Source: Branchiostoma floridae (taxonomy: Eukaryota; Chordata; Leptocardii; Amphioxiformes; Branchiostomatidae). From it: a stretch of DNA of 64,000 bases. Below the pieces are notes generated by a model that was not told the origin of the DNA, made no database searches, and worked only from the letters and a program-made list of their open reading frames with translations. Numbering within the stretch: the first letter of the stretch is position 1; the number at the start of each line of letters is the position of its first letter. Positions 50,476 to 61,079 of this stretch are shown one piece after another. Location: contig NC_049994.1 in assembly GCF_000003815.2 (NCBI RefSeq), forward strand, positions 1,003,239 through 1,067,238, in the 5' to 3' direction. The position numbers and the translations under genes were made by a program.

Positions 50476-51585
50476 GACTTCATGCCTGCCTGTAGACAGA
50501 CCGATACTAGCCTGAGCTGAAGAGTCCAGCTCAGCTTAGTTTTGTTCTGTGGACTTTGCAGGAGTAAACTTCAAGGCCATGGAACTCATTCCTGTAGACT
50601 GACAATACCAACTAAAGCTAATGTTAATGCAAAAGTTAATAAATCCATCTGCTTTCCATGATAAGACTTACAAACGTGACTTATATGTGATTCAACTGAG
50701 AAAGAAGGTAATATCGATAGACATCAAACGTGGAAATGATGACGTGGGTTTCATGTTGGGTTTAATGTAGTTTATTGTTTTCCATATAGATTTTTGCTTA
50801 ATCTCTGCCTTTATCATATCTTCTTGAATAATGTATAAAAGGTAAATTTCCATATAACATTCAATATTTTGATTATCAATCATTCTTCTTGGATGATTTA
50901 TATTGTATTCACTAACCTAATGAACAATGTGGGTTACTCCTCTGTTCTCCCATAGATTTAATCAAAGTTATGTCACACAGAATAACATTATGAGACCAGC
51001 TCCTTGATAATAGATGAGTATTAGATATATTATCACAGTGCACAAGCACATAAAGTTATTGTTTATCAGTTAGAATAACAATTTAGTACATAGATGAGCC
51101 TCATAGTACAAGCATGGTTCATGACGTGTAGAGGATACATGTAGCTTATAACTAATAGGAAGACGATATCATGATAGTTCAAAACTTGAGACTCAAATTA
51201 CATGCTAGAAAATCCCATGTCAATTAGCAATGCTGATGAATTACAATATCCATGCCCAATGTATCAGCAAAACACCTACCATTATCCAGCCTATAAGCCC
51301 AACATAGAATGAATGATACTTTTTTAATTTATAAATATTTTTCCAGAAGTTTAATATGGAACACAACCATAAAAAGTACATTTTATTTCATATTGAAATA
51401 AATGGGAAGCCGACGTAGATGCTGTAGACTTATAATCTACCGTACTTCTGCCATTTCTTATTGTTCTGTCAGCTACATGTTGTATGCTTCAAATATATAC
51501 TAATAATATGTAATTAACAAAAGACATAATTATTCATCATCATCATCATGTTGACTGCAGACGAGTCCCACCTGTTGTGATGTCA
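50476..51585. other. intergenic or minus-gene 3' region, nothing recognised
   Basis: AT-rich. If the minus-strand gene ends near 51586, this stretch would contain its 3' UTR. No clear poly(A) signal was picked out with confidence. Confidence 0.4.
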
Positions 51586-51618
51586 TCACAGGACAGACTG
51601 GAAGTTGTATGTCACCTC
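51586..51618 (-). CDS. unidentified minus-strand gene, possible last exon
   Basis: On the minus strand the acceptor CCCCCCATCTCCCAG precedes EVTYNFQSVL and a TGA. The phase (0) agrees with the exon at 51991-52125. It is short and has no family match, so it is the weakest of the four. An alternative would be an internal exon with a donor near 51571 in another frame. Confidence 0.4.
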   Translation of the reverse strand, partial: EVTYNFQSVL

Positions 51619-51990
51619 CTGGGAGATGGGGGGAAAGCATCTTAATAAAAAACTTCAAATATTGATGCAAACGATTTTGTCGATCATCAATTTGAACCAA
51701 AGCCGTGAGCACAAGCTTAAGTTGATATGTACATTAAACTTACTAAAACATGTACACTATGATTATCATTGCACTGACATAATCATGATAATCCTACTTG
51801 TCTTGGACTAGACCTGTCAACAAAGCATGCAATGTCCCATTAACCAACATTTGTATATATATTGTGTTATTTGCTGAACCACAACTTTGTTGTTAAAATA
51901 GTCTCACAGAGTATCTCCTGGTGTGCTAGGTAAACAACACCAGCAGATTTCAAGCTTGACTCCACATGTATAGTTCAGAGTGAGAAGTAC

Positions 51991-52125
51991 CTGTGACCTG
52001 CCCCTCTCCCCTGTGGTGCCAGGCTGTCGGCTGTCTCTGGGCCTGTGTCTGGGTCGGCCCCGCCTGATGCTGGCAGTGAGAGACTGCAGGTTGGAGATGG
52101 AGGGCCGGCCCCAAGAACTGGAACT
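51991..52125 (-). CDS. unidentified minus-strand gene, internal exon
   Basis: On the minus strand, acceptor CGTTTCCTTCCAG and donor TCACAG|GTACTT bound 45 codons in phase 0. Encodes SSSSWGRPSISNLQSLTASI then RRGRPRHRPRDSRQPGTTGE and RGRSQ, a basic, Ser/Arg-rich, probably disordered segment. GC content is well above that of the neighbourhood. No known domain. Confidence 0.65.
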
Positions 52126-52434
52126 CTGGAAGGAAACGACAATTATCATTTCAGCACTCAGCCTCTTTTCAGGACATTCCTACGAACTGGCTCACTGACT
52201 GGAAATCCAAACATTCGTATTGACCAGCATTCCTGTGGAAACATTCCTGTGGAAACATGCCTGTACAATTCCTAGAATTTTTTTGGAGACTGAACACAGT
52301 AATATACCATTTGCCTTGCCCCTAAGGCGTTACCAAAAAAAACAAACTTTCCACACAGTTCCATATGCATGTACACTTGTGCTTGACAACTTGAAGCAAA
52401 AAGGATTCCTTGACCATGAGTAATCCAATCTCAC

Positions 52435-52527
52435 CCCTGATGTGTTAAAGCTGGCGGTTGGTGATTCATAGCCTACAATAGCAGTCTTCTCTGCTGGGAG
52501 TCCAATCATCCTGGTCCTTAGATTCAC
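52435..52527 (-). CDS. unidentified minus-strand gene, internal exon
   Basis: On the minus strand, acceptor TTTATCTCTTCAG and donor CAGGG|GTGAGA bound 31 codons in phase 0. Encodes VNLRTRMIGLPAEKTAIVGY then ESPTASFNTSG. Protein family not recognised. Confidence 0.65.
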
Positions 52528-52635
52528 CTGAAGAGATAAAGAAATTTGTCAGCTATTGTGCTAGAATATCCAATAAATATTATGATATATAACTTTGTAA
52601 TTGAGCAGCTGTTGGGCATGTTTACTGTGTTTTAC

Positions 52636-52734
52636 CTGTGGGTATTGGGAACTGTCAGGTCTGGTCACCTGGTACACAGGGTTGGCTGGGCCTGGATGTC
52701 CATGGGTGTCCGGAATATGAGCTCTCTGGATTGT
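52636..52734 (-). CDS. unidentified minus-strand gene, internal exon
   Basis: On the minus strand, acceptor CTGTTTTGTAG and donor CCACAG|GTAAAA bound 33 codons in phase 0. Encodes TIQRAHIPDTHGHPGPANPV then YQVTRPDSSQYPQ. Three neighbouring exons sharing phase 0 and good splice sites make a real gene likely. Earlier exons should lie to the right; none was recognised before the window ends. The full-length LINE just to the right would sit in its intron. Confidence 0.65.
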
Positions 52735-52962
52735 CTACAAAACAGACCAAGAACCATCAATGACCAGCTAGCTGATTGCAACAAAAATGGATACATCTCT
52801 AAGGATGATACAGTAAAGTTTGTATAACATACCAAATATATTGTCCTAGAAATTTACAATAAAGTTTTGTACTAGCAGTGTCATGTTCAGTACATAGATG
52901 TGGTAGGAAAAAACAATATTGTTGATGGTGGGGGCATCCACTTACTACTAATTGGTATTAAC

Positions 52963-52975
52963 AAACTAATAACTG
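52963..52975. repeat. LINE target-site duplication, left
   Basis: AAACTAATAACTG, repeated after the poly(A) tail at 59055-59067. It marks insertion by target-primed reverse transcription. Confidence 0.9.
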
Positions 52976-53607
52976 AGCCGTACGCGGATTCCGTACAGGT
53001 CAGACGTGTGTTACTACGCTCCCGCTTTTGAATCGATTTTGCTGCCTTTTTCCCAAAATTTTTGCTACATTTTTCTACTTACGCCTTACAACTTGTTTCA
53101 CCTTCGTTGTCGTCTATTTCATAGTATTAATTCCTTGTTTTTGATATTTTCTTGCCCGTGTGGTCATACCGGCGAGCCGAGCCCATACAGCGGCGGCAGT
53201 CTCGAGGCGGAGCCCCGTCCAAGTCACCAACACAACGCCGAGGAAGGAAGGTAGGAATGAAGGAAGGACGTAACAACGATCGAGACCTGACTCCCGACTC
53301 TACGGTATCCTGATCAGCGTTTCCAGCGTTTCCTGAGCAGTGTTTCCTGTGGATCGACGAGGAATTACGAACCCCAAACTCGGTGCAGACAACTAACGCC
53401 GGCGTCCCTGGGACAACAATAGAAAAAGGTCATACGTACTTCCTGACTGTATTCTCAACTATTTTTGACATTTGCATCGTACTTTATTGCTGAGACAACG
53501 ACCGAAGCCTGACAAACACGACACACCGGTCAGACTGAGAGAAAAGATCGATCAATAAAACAACTTATTCCCAAGAAAGACCAAGAAACTTCCAAGAAGA
53601 AACCAAC
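52976..53607 (+). promoter_or_regulatory. LINE 5' UTR, presumed internal promoter
   Basis: It is richer in CpG than the flanks, begins AGCCGTACGCGGATTCCGTA, and has no long frame of note. Full-length LINEs of this group carry their promoter here. No specific factor site was identified. Confidence 0.5.
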
Positions 53608-54801
53608 ATGGCGACAGGCATGGCGTCTGTTGACAACGCCTGGCTTCGGGTCAGGAACGACCAAACGTTACCGCCCGTGAGACCAGAGTCACAGCGTCGT
53701 TCTGTTATGCCAGTGTTCCTGAAAAACAGGGAAATTATGGGAGAGGAAGATCGGCCCTACACGACGAGGGAAAGATGTGGCGCGTTGGAAAAGGTCGCCG
53801 GCTATAACTCCGTAGATGGTGCACAAAGGATCAGGGGCCTATGGCGGATATATCCCCTGACGGAGAGCGCCCGTGTTACCATCCTGCTACACGGAGTCAC
53901 CCTGCGTAAGCGTCACTTTCAACCCTACAGTGAAAACCCTTTTATCGTCAAAGGAACAGTGGATGTGCCTACCACCAGGGTTTACGTAAGTGAGATCCCC
54001 TTATCCTTCAGTAACAATGAGATAAAGGAATGCTTCGTAAACCTGGGCTGTAAGTTCCATAGCAACATCATCGATGAGAGAGATCGTGATGAAAACAAAC
54101 GGCTGACTAGGTGGAAGACAGGTAGAAGGTTCTTCCACATAGAAATCCCCAACCAGCCGCTACCACCCGTCATTGCTATGGGACCGTTCCGAGCTAAAGT
54201 GTATCACAAGGAACAGAGAGAAGCTGAAAAGAGACAATCAACGATCTGCAAGAACTGTAAAGAGCCAGGGCACACGATGTCTAGCTGCCCTGAGCCTCAG
54301 AGATGTTTTGACTGTGGTTTACCAGAACACAAGAGAGGTGACCCCGCCTGCCTCCACATAGTGAGTGACAGTGACGCTCAGCAAGAACCTGCTCCCCAAG
54401 TTGACACTGAAGCCACACTGTCACCCTCTCCCGAACTGGTAATCGACCAGTACTTCTCCCAGTATGTCTCAAGAGAAGACAGGTCCAGCCCTACCGAAGA
54501 CGACAACACTTCCGTAAACGTCACCATGACAACAGAACCTGATCCCAGCTGGGGTGAGGAATGCGGAAGTACTGCCTCGGAACAGTCCAAACAGACTCGG
54601 GGCCCCCTGGATCGCTTCTTGCGTAAAGCGAGAGCCAGTGCGTCGGACAACCCAAGAAAGACATCGCAGAAGAAGAAGAAGCAACCTGCCAGCCAGAAAC
54701 GACCTCGAGACAGCCCTCCAGCCGTGGCGTCCGAACCCTCACGAAAGCAGCTGAGGAACGCCCCACCCCCACCTGAAGATAGCTCCGGCGGCGCGACCTA
54801 G
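53608..54801 (+). CDS. LINE ORF1 protein (nucleic-acid binding, CCHC)
   Basis: 397 residues. By analogy it coats the element RNA and forms the transposition particle. Residues about 120-200 (RVYVSEIPLSFSNNEIKECF, later RFFHIEIPN) look like an RRM-type fold. Two zinc knuckles follow at about 213-250: CKNCKEPGHTMSSC (CX2CX4HX4C) and CFDCGLPEHKRGDPAC (CX2CX4HX6C). The tail is Ser/Pro- and Lys/Arg-rich (SQKKKKQPASQKRPRD), probably disordered and possibly nuclear-localising. Knuckle-bearing ORF1 proteins are typical of Tx1-type elements and differ from the mammalian L1 ORF1 coiled-coil protein. The start is the first ATG of the long frame; an alternative ATG lies five codons on. The frame ends in TAG, and the next in-frame stop follows nine codons later, so read-through into ORF2 is excluded. 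Confidence 0.92.
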   Translation: MATGMASVDNAWLRVRNDQTLPPVRPESQRRSVMPVFLKNREIMGEEDRPYTTRERCGALEKVAGYNSVDGAQRIRGLWRIYPLTESARVTILLHGVTLRKRHFQPYSENPFIVKGTVDVPTTRVYVSEIPLSFSNNEIKECFVNLGCKFHSNIIDERDRDENKRLTRWKTGRRFFHIEIPNQPLPPVIAMGPFRAKVYHKEQREAEKRQSTICKNCKEPGHTMSSCPEPQRCFDCGLPEHKRGDPACLHIVSDSDAQQEPAPQVDTEATLSPSPELVIDQYFSQYVSREDRSSPTEDDNTSVNVTMTTEPDPSWGEECGSTASEQSKQTRGPLDRFLRKARASASDNPRKTSQKKKKQPASQKRPRDSPPAVASEPSRKQLRNAPPPPEDSSGGAT

Positions 54802-54864
54802 GCAGTCCGGAAATTTCCCACGAACTGATCCCAATGTTGACAAACTCGCTCGGTTACCGGACTT

Positions 54865-57800
54865 ATGACTATGGACTTTATGAACGGCCGTGACGACGTT
54901 AGGCCAAAGTGCGCTGCACACAAACATCAACAAAAGGTACAGAATTCTGATATTAGTTCCAAAGGCTTAAACGACATATCTTTACTATCACTGAATGTCC
55001 GTGGATTGCTTGAAAAAAACAAAAGGAGGTCATTATTATCATATGTTAAAAACCAAAAAGCTGACATAATCTTTCTTCAAGAAACACATTTCACTACAGA
55101 GACAAAAGACGTTTTATCTAGAGAATGGCAAGGCCCTTGTTTTCAAGCCTTCGGATCTAATTGTAGCAGGGGGGTAGCAATATTGATTAAGCCTTCAGCC
55201 AGTTTTATGTTAATAGACTGCAAATACCTAGATAGTAATGGAAGAACCCTTCTCCTGAACTGCACCATAGATGATATAGAGCTATGCTTAGTAAATATTT
55301 ATGCCCCAAATAAGGTTAAAGAAAGAAATAACTTTATTGTGAAACTGTCAGATTGGTTAAGTAGCTTAGACCCCACTAACCTAATTTGTGGTGGAGATAT
55401 AAATTGTGTTTTGAATCCTGAACTTGATAAAAAGGGGGGTAGACTAGATACTGCAGGAAGGTCTGCTAAAGTTGTGAAAAAACTATGTTCTAGACTGGAA
55501 ATATGTGATGCTTATAGGTTAGTTAACCCCACCACCCAACAATTTACTTGGCGTAATCTTACAAAGAATGTAGCCTGTAGACTAGATTTTTGGCTAATTC
55601 ACAAGACCCTTGTAGGAAAAATTGACAAATGTGATATAAGACCTGCAATACTTACCGATCACCAAGCCATATTTCTAAAACTCAAATTCCATAACTATGC
55701 CAGAGGCCCTGGAACTTTTAAACTAAATGTAGATTTATTGAGAGACAAAGAATACTTTGAGAATATCTGTAACTTAATTCAACAAGAGAGTAATAAGAAC
55801 ACTACATCAAATAGAGATAAACTAGATTTATGTATGATTAAAGTAGCTGAGTTTTCAAAACAATATGGAGCCAAGAAAGCCAGAGAAAGCAGAGAACAGA
55901 TAGAGAGGTTAGAGAAAAAAGTCTCCTTTCTTCAAAATGAGATAGATAAAAATCCAACTAATGACAATATACTTAGCTACAAGCAAGCACAATCTAGCTT
56001 AGAAGACCTTTATATGAAAAAATCACATGGAGCATATGTAAGAGCTAGAGCCAAATGGAGAGAAGAGGGGGAAAAACCTACTAAGTACTTCTTAAACTTG
56101 GAAAAGAAAAGAGGAAGTGACAAGGATATTAACTCATTATCCATTAATGGAAGAGAGATTAATAGAGACTCAGATATTCTTTGTGAATGTAAGAAATACT
56201 ATGAACAACTATACCAGGAAGACAATATAAGTGATGTAGCCATGGATCAATACTTAGAAAGTGTACAGTTAGAAAATATTTTGAGCCAAACTGACAGAGA
56301 ATTCTTAGATAAACCAATTACTAAAGATGAATGTAAGGATGCCCTTTTCTCTATGAAAGAAAACAAAAGCCCTGGCCTTAATGGCATTCCCTCCGAATTC
56401 TTTAAGACGTTTTGGCCCTATATAGGAGACCTAGTTTATAATTCTATCCAGGAAACATTGGTAGAAGGTAAAATGTCTGTTTCACAAAGACGTGCAATGC
56501 TAAGGTTAATACACAAAAAAAATGAACGCCACCACCTAGACAACTGGAGACCTATTAGCCTTCTCAATACTGAATATAAAATATTTGCCTTTGTTCTTGC
56601 CAACAGACTTAAGAAAGTTTTGCACAAGTTAATTGATAATGACCAAACAGCTTATATCAAGGGTAGATTTATTGGACAAAATGTAAGACTTATTAATGAT
56701 GTAATTGAATATGCTGAAACCCAAAATATCCCTGGAGCAGTAATCTTCCTGGATTTTAGTAAAGCTTTTGACACTTTGAATAGAAAATTTATGTGGAAAG
56801 TTTTAGAAAAATTTAACTTCGGCTCCTCATTTATCAGTGCAATAAAATGCCTGTATAATGACATTAGCAGCACCATCAGTAATAGAGGATGGTTATCTGA
56901 CTTCTTTCCCTTAAAGAAAGGCATACGTCAAGGCTGTCCCATATCTGCTCTTCTATTCATCCTCACGGTAGAAACTATGGCTGTAAAGATTAGACAGGCA
57001 CAAGAAGTGGAAGGAATTAAAGTTAAAACACAATCTACTGAAACTGTTGACATTAAAATCTCACAGGTAGCTGATGATACCACCTTATTTGTTTCTGACC
57101 TTACATCAATGGAAAATGCCTTCAGACTTATTAAAGATTTCTGTAGTGTTTCAAGCCTAAATTTAAATGTTAAAAAATGTGAAGGTTTATGGATTGGATC
57201 CTATGTTGACAGACAAGACACTCCCTTGGGTATATCTTGGCCAAAGACACCTATAAAATCCCTAGGCATATACTTCTATAACTCATCCCTACACCATGAA
57301 TGTGAACTGCTAAACTGGGAGAAAAAAATTGAAAGACTGAAAAGCACACTTCAAATCTGGAAAGGTAGAAAACTAACTCTTTTTGGAAAAGTTACTGTCT
57401 TAAAATCCCTTGCCCTTTCACAAATAATCTATAACATGTCTATGATTATTACCCCACCTTGGGTGATTAACATTGTAAAGAAAGAAATGTTCACCTTCCT
57501 GTGGAATGGTAAAAAAGATAAGATCAAAAGAGATGTTGTTAGCCAACCTATTGAGTTGGGAGGTTTAGGCCTGACAAACTTAGATCACCAAAAACAAGCC
57601 CTACTTGCATCCTGGGTACCAAGATTAGTAAGGAATGACAACGCAAGATGGAAAGTTATTGCTTTAACATTTATAAACTCCCTTGGTCCAGACAATTTAC
57701 TATTACATATGAATTTTACTTCTCATAAAGATGGTCCTGACATGAGTAAATTCCCCACATTTTATAAACAGGTAATATCATCCTTCCACTCTGCTGATGG

Positions 57801-58764
57801 AGGAGGTAAGAACAAACCCTCTAGTGTAAGTGAAATAATGGAAGAAATTATATGGTGCAACAAATATGTAAGATCACAAGGTAAAACAATTTTCTTTCCA
57901 ACCTGGATAAAAAAAGGCATCATATTCATAAAAGATGTATTCCCCTTAGACAAGTTCATGTCTCTAGATCACTACCCTCACCTAAACCTAAACACAAGAC
58001 CAAATGGTATTATTGAACATATAACTCTGTTTCAAGCTATACCTCTTACATGGAAGAAAGCTTTAAGAAACCATATAGGCCCAATTCCTTTTCAAAGACT
58101 AGATCTTAACACCCTTACCCCATATATGTTTGATGGTAAAACAACAAAACAAATCAAAAGTAAGAACACCTGCAAATTGTTTTACAGTACAATAATGCAG
58201 GCACAGGTCAAGGAACCAACATGCTGTAAAAAATGGCAATCCACATTTCCTACTGAAACCCTGGCTTGGGAAAATATCTGGAGATTGTTAAGCACACAGA
58301 CCTGTAAAGACACTAAGTTAGCAGAGTTAAACTACAAACTATTACACCGGATATTACCATGTGCACACAACCTGCACAAATGGGGTATCAAAGATAAAAC
58401 TGGACATATATATAATGCAACATGTACATTATGTAGTAGTGGAAGCATAGAGGATTATGAACACATGTTCTTTAGATGTGAAAGACTGTGTAATTTCTGG
58501 GAATTAGTTAACACATATGTGCCATTGCCCAACATAAAAATTACTTGTCAGGAGATTTTACTTGGAAAAATTGATCATGTAATAACCTGTAAAGACCAGA
58601 AAACTAGAACCTTTACTGTTACTGTGGCAAAATGGGCAATCTTTAAAACTTGGATCTGGCATATAAATGATCCACACCTGTATATAACCAACCTCTTTAA
58701 TGTCTTTAAAAAAAACTTTGAAGAACGATTATACCATAATAGACTGACAGCAAGTGTAGACTGA
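54865..58764 (+). CDS. LINE ORF2 polyprotein (endonuclease and reverse transcriptase)
   Basis: 1299 residues, the usual size. It nicks target DNA and copies the element RNA into the site. The N-terminal APE-type endonuclease shows LNVRGL (~42), IIFLQETHF (~65), LICGGDINCVLN (~173), CRLDFWLI and ILTDHQAIFLKL (~263), so the catalytic Glu, Asp, Asn and His positions are filled. RT motifs: KSPGLNGIPSEFFKTFW (~505), NWRPISLLNTEYKIFA, AVIFLDFSKAFDTLNRKF (~627), GIRQGCPISALLFIL and the catalytic VADDTTLFVSD (~734; the usual FADD with Val for Phe). The C terminus carries CTLCSSGSIEDYEHMFFRC (~1187), the CX2C-H-X4C finger of L1-type ORF2. No stop or frameshift. It is in the same frame as ORF1, separated by stops, so it is presumably translated by reinitiation. 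Confidence 0.96.
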   Translation: MTMDFMNGRDDVRPKCAAHKHQQKVQNSDISSKGLNDISLLSLNVRGLLEKNKRRSLLSYVKNQKADIIFLQETHFTTETKDVLSREWQGPCFQAFGSNCSRGVAILIKPSASFMLIDCKYLDSNGRTLLLNCTIDDIELCLVNIYAPNKVKERNNFIVKLSDWLSSLDPTNLICGGDINCVLNPELDKKGGRLDTAGRSAKVVKKLCSRLEICDAYRLVNPTTQQFTWRNLTKNVACRLDFWLIHKTLVGKIDKCDIRPAILTDHQAIFLKLKFHNYARGPGTFKLNVDLLRDKEYFENICNLIQQESNKNTTSNRDKLDLCMIKVAEFSKQYGAKKARESREQIERLEKKVSFLQNEIDKNPTNDNILSYKQAQSSLEDLYMKKSHGAYVRARAKWREEGEKPTKYFLNLEKKRGSDKDINSLSINGREINRDSDILCECKKYYEQLYQEDNISDVAMDQYLESVQLENILSQTDREFLDKPITKDECKDALFSMKENKSPGLNGIPSEFFKTFWPYIGDLVYNSIQETLVEGKMSVSQRRAMLRLIHKKNERHHLDNWRPISLLNTEYKIFAFVLANRLKKVLHKLIDNDQTAYIKGRFIGQNVRLINDVIEYAETQNIPGAVIFLDFSKAFDTLNRKFMWKVLEKFNFGSSFISAIKCLYNDISSTISNRGWLSDFFPLKKGIRQGCPISALLFILTVETMAVKIRQAQEVEGIKVKTQSTETVDIKISQVADDTTLFVSDLTSMENAFRLIKDFCSVSSLNLNVKKCEGLWIGSYVDRQDTPLGISWPKTPIKSLGIYFYNSSLHHECELLNWEKKIERLKSTLQIWKGRKLTLFGKVTVLKSLALSQIIYNMSMIITPPWVINIVKKEMFTFLWNGKKDKIKRDVVSQPIELGGLGLTNLDHQKQALLASWVPRLVRNDNARWKVIALTFINSLGPDNLLLHMNFTSHKDGPDMSKFPTFYKQVISSFHSADGGGKNKPSSVSEIMEEIIWCNKYVRSQGKTIFFPTWIKKGIIFIKDVFPLDKFMSLDHYPHLNLNTRPNGIIEHITLFQAIPLTWKKALRNHIGPIPFQRLDLNTLTPYMFDGKTTKQIKSKNTCKLFYSTIMQAQVKEPTCCKKWQSTFPTETLAWENIWRLLSTQTCKDTKLAELNYKLLHRILPCAHNLHKWGIKDKTGHIYNATCTLCSSGSIEDYEHMFFRCERLCNFWELVNTYVPLPNIKITCQEILLGKIDHVITCKDQKTRTFTVTVAKWAIFKTWIWHINDPHLYITNLFNVFKKNFEERLYHNRLTASVD

Positions 58765-59025
58765 TTGTACATATTTCCTATTGATACTTTGGAATGAACC
58801 CTGCATATTGTTGGACTACTCTATGCTTCATCATAGTGTAGTAACGAACATATTGTACATATTCCTAGACTCCCTAGTAGTTTGACAAATGTACTTCATG
58901 TATTTTGTCTTTACTGTCTGTTCCACTACCCATGTCATTCGTCCAGACCTACCAGTATATGTTATTCCTCCAAACGCTGGTCTTAGTATGTATGTTTGAC
59001 AAATGTACTACAGTTGTTGTTTTTA

Positions 59026-59057
<32 letters not shown>
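58765..59057 (+). other. LINE 3' UTR and poly(A) tail
   Basis: About 260 bp, ending TTTTTAATAAA followed by a pure A run to 59057. The AATAAA overlaps the tail start, as in processed L1-type transcripts. Confidence 0.85.
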
Positions 59058-59059
<2 letters not shown>

Positions 59060-59067
59060 AATAACTG
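59055..59067. repeat. LINE target-site duplication, right
   Basis: AAACTAATAACTG, identical to 52963-52975. Confidence 0.9.
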
Positions 59068-59762
59068 TGCCATGTATTGGTCCTTTTTGTCACTCCATAC
59101 CAAAGTTACGGAAACGAAATATTTGTTATACACAACATGTTATGCACCGTAGCAATAAGTACATGTATCACTGCTTACATAGATGAGGTCACAAAGTAAA
59201 CACAAAGTATATAGTATTACATGTATACAGTGATGGTTATCCACAATTACAAAACGGCCCCAAATGTAAAGGACAATATGCAGCAGTTGTTAGATAAATA
59301 AATAAATAACGTTGATAAATTAAATGTTAACAGCCAGTGCAACAAATCCAATTCTTAAGAATGCTGTCCCAAACGTGACTGAGTTAATATCCCCCTTCAT
59401 CACGGTTCATGACTGGAGTAGACTTTCTGACATACAGTCCCCTTAATCCAACATGTATTAATAACATCTGTTAGTCTCCCTGTTTATTACTTGGCTCCCT
59501 CCCAGTCTATAACACAGTTATTTCTCATGATGTGGTCTATCACTGCTGATTTGTTTAAGTTCTCTTTCTGCTCAGTTCCCCTCTTCTGTGCTCTTGTGTA
59601 CCTCCCCACCTTAACATTTGGGGCCATATTGTAATTGTGAAAAACCATCAATGTATATTATGTATTATACTAAATACTTTGCATTTGTGACCACATTTGT
59701 AAGCAATGATACTTCTTGCTCGGGGGGGGGGGGGGGGGGCTCGTTACTTAAACACAACCAGT
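59068..59762. other. intron or intergenic; G18 homopolymer
   Basis: No gene recognised. An 18-G run at 59722-59739 is a simple repeat of doubtful length. If the minus-strand gene is real, this is part of its intron. Confidence 0.45.
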
Positions 59763-60069
59763 AGATTTCTAGCAAGGACACGATCCCTTCACATGCAAAG
59801 TACCCAATTACCACGTACTGGTCTAGTGGCACGCAAGGGACAGGGATGAATAGTTCACACCTATTGTCTATTGATTAACGATTTTTCGTCGACATTTTTC
59901 TTTCAATAGTTTGCTAGTTATTTGGAGTCAAACGTTATATTTCCTAATGCAATAAAGCCACATTCTTACTTGTACTGAGTTAGAACTGCGTACCATGATT
60001 CTTTTGCGTTCAATTTTCGACATTTTGGGTACTTTGCATGTGAAGGGATCGTGTCCTAACTAGAAATCT
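59763..60069. mobile_element. 307-bp MITE with ~45-bp TIRs
   Basis: The left end AGATTTCTAG then AGGACACGATCCCTTCACAT-GCAAAGTACCCAA is repeated inverted at 60026-60069 with only two or three changes. Target duplication not clear. Non-autonomous. Confidence 0.85.
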
Positions 60070-60359
60070 GAAGACTGTATATTGTGCCCATTTAACAAGG
60101 TCTGCAAGGTCTCTCTTTCATTTGTTTCCTTTTCACAGACGAGTTGAGAATACATGTTTGTAAACCACACCGCCAGATCTGTAATGTTTCACCAATAAAC
60201 TACCAGTATCACTCCAATATATTCCAATAAACACACACTGTAATAGCGCAAATAGATAGTATCAAGAAGGTCATTATGAAATGAACACAAGAAGCAAACC
60301 CTTATGAAAGCAAATTCAATATGAACGATCGTATAAGTGATAAATAGTGAAATATTATC

Positions 60360-60409
60360 GAAAAAAAAGAAAGCACACCAACCTGGATTCGAACCCGAGA
60401 CCATATGTA
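60360..60409 (-). other. Pol III B-box-like word, isolated
   Basis: On the minus strand, CTCGGGTTCGAATCCAGG matches the tRNA B box, but no A box or cloverleaf precedes it; a transposon end (60410) starts right there. It may be a SINE or tRNA remnant cut by the insertion. Confidence 0.35.
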
Positions 60410-60854
60410 GGGGGGGACACTATTTTGCAAAAATGCAGTTTTTGATGAAATACGCGCCTAGAAATATGGAGACGGTCCATCTGAATATGAAAATGTAAAA
60501 ATTTTGAAAATCTTTGATTGCTAACCCCCCTGTACATGCCCCCTGAAATTTTTAAGTTGACGATGTACTAAAACTAGTATAACGCTATTCTACCAAACAC
60601 ACTTGATGCCTTAGAAATTGTACTTTGGCATCTTTGGCAGAATATTTGACTTCAGGAGAGATCATTGTCGATATATGAACCTCCAAATGTATTTCCCATG
60701 CAAATATGGACTATTCCAAATCACCCCCATGGCAAAAATGGACTGATCCAACCTAAAAATTGGACGAAACGGGCTACGGGTATATTATAGTATAATCTGT
60801 AGTCATTTCTACCAATTTTTACACTCAATCGCACAAAGGCAGTTAGCCTTGTAG

Positions 60855-61034
60855 GATTTTAAAACGCCAGTGGTACTCAAATACTCTGCAAAACAGATTT
60901 CTTTGTAGCGAAATGGACCATTGTTTTGAGTATCACAAGTTTTCACATACTGAATCAGGTCTGGTTCAGGTCCGGACCTCTGGACCTGAACAAGACCTGC
61001 ATGAACCTGAATTTTCTGTACCGTTACCCACCCC
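60855..61034. repeat. partial copy of the GGTGTAGGG MITE family
   Basis: Matches 7325-7539: AAACGCCAGTGG-, AAACAGATTTCTTTGTAGCG, GACCATTGT, GTTTTCACA, then repeated GGACCTG words and a TACCCACCCC-TA end. The left terminal repeat was not found. Confidence 0.65.
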
Positions 61035-61079
61035 TATTAGGCACCCCTGTAGTTACATGCAACTTATGTTTTATCCTAT

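Larger units (their letters stand above)
52976..59054 (+). mobile_element. full-length L1/Tx1-type LINE with intact ORFs
   Basis: Structure: ~630-bp 5' UTR, ORF1 (53608-54801), 63-bp spacer, ORF2 (54865-58764), ~260-bp 3' UTR with AATAAA at 59025, then a poly(A) tail. A 13-bp direct repeat, AAACTAATAACTG, lies just before the 5' end (52963-52975) and directly after the tail (59055-59067); its A-rich end overlaps the tail, so the exact edge is ambiguous. Both ORFs are uninterrupted. Order, two-ORF layout, APE-type endonuclease, RT type and poly(A) tail fit the L1/Tx1 group. All features agree with a young, possibly active copy. Confidence 0.95.

Noticed and set aside
53006-53254. 82-codon frame in the LINE 5' UTR
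   Set aside because: No conserved motif; it precedes the clear ORF1 and is probably untranslated leader.
54799-54867. ORF1-ORF2 fusion by stop-codon read-through, since both are in the same frame
   Set aside because: After the TAG there is an in-frame TGA nine codons later, and another before the ORF2 ATG.
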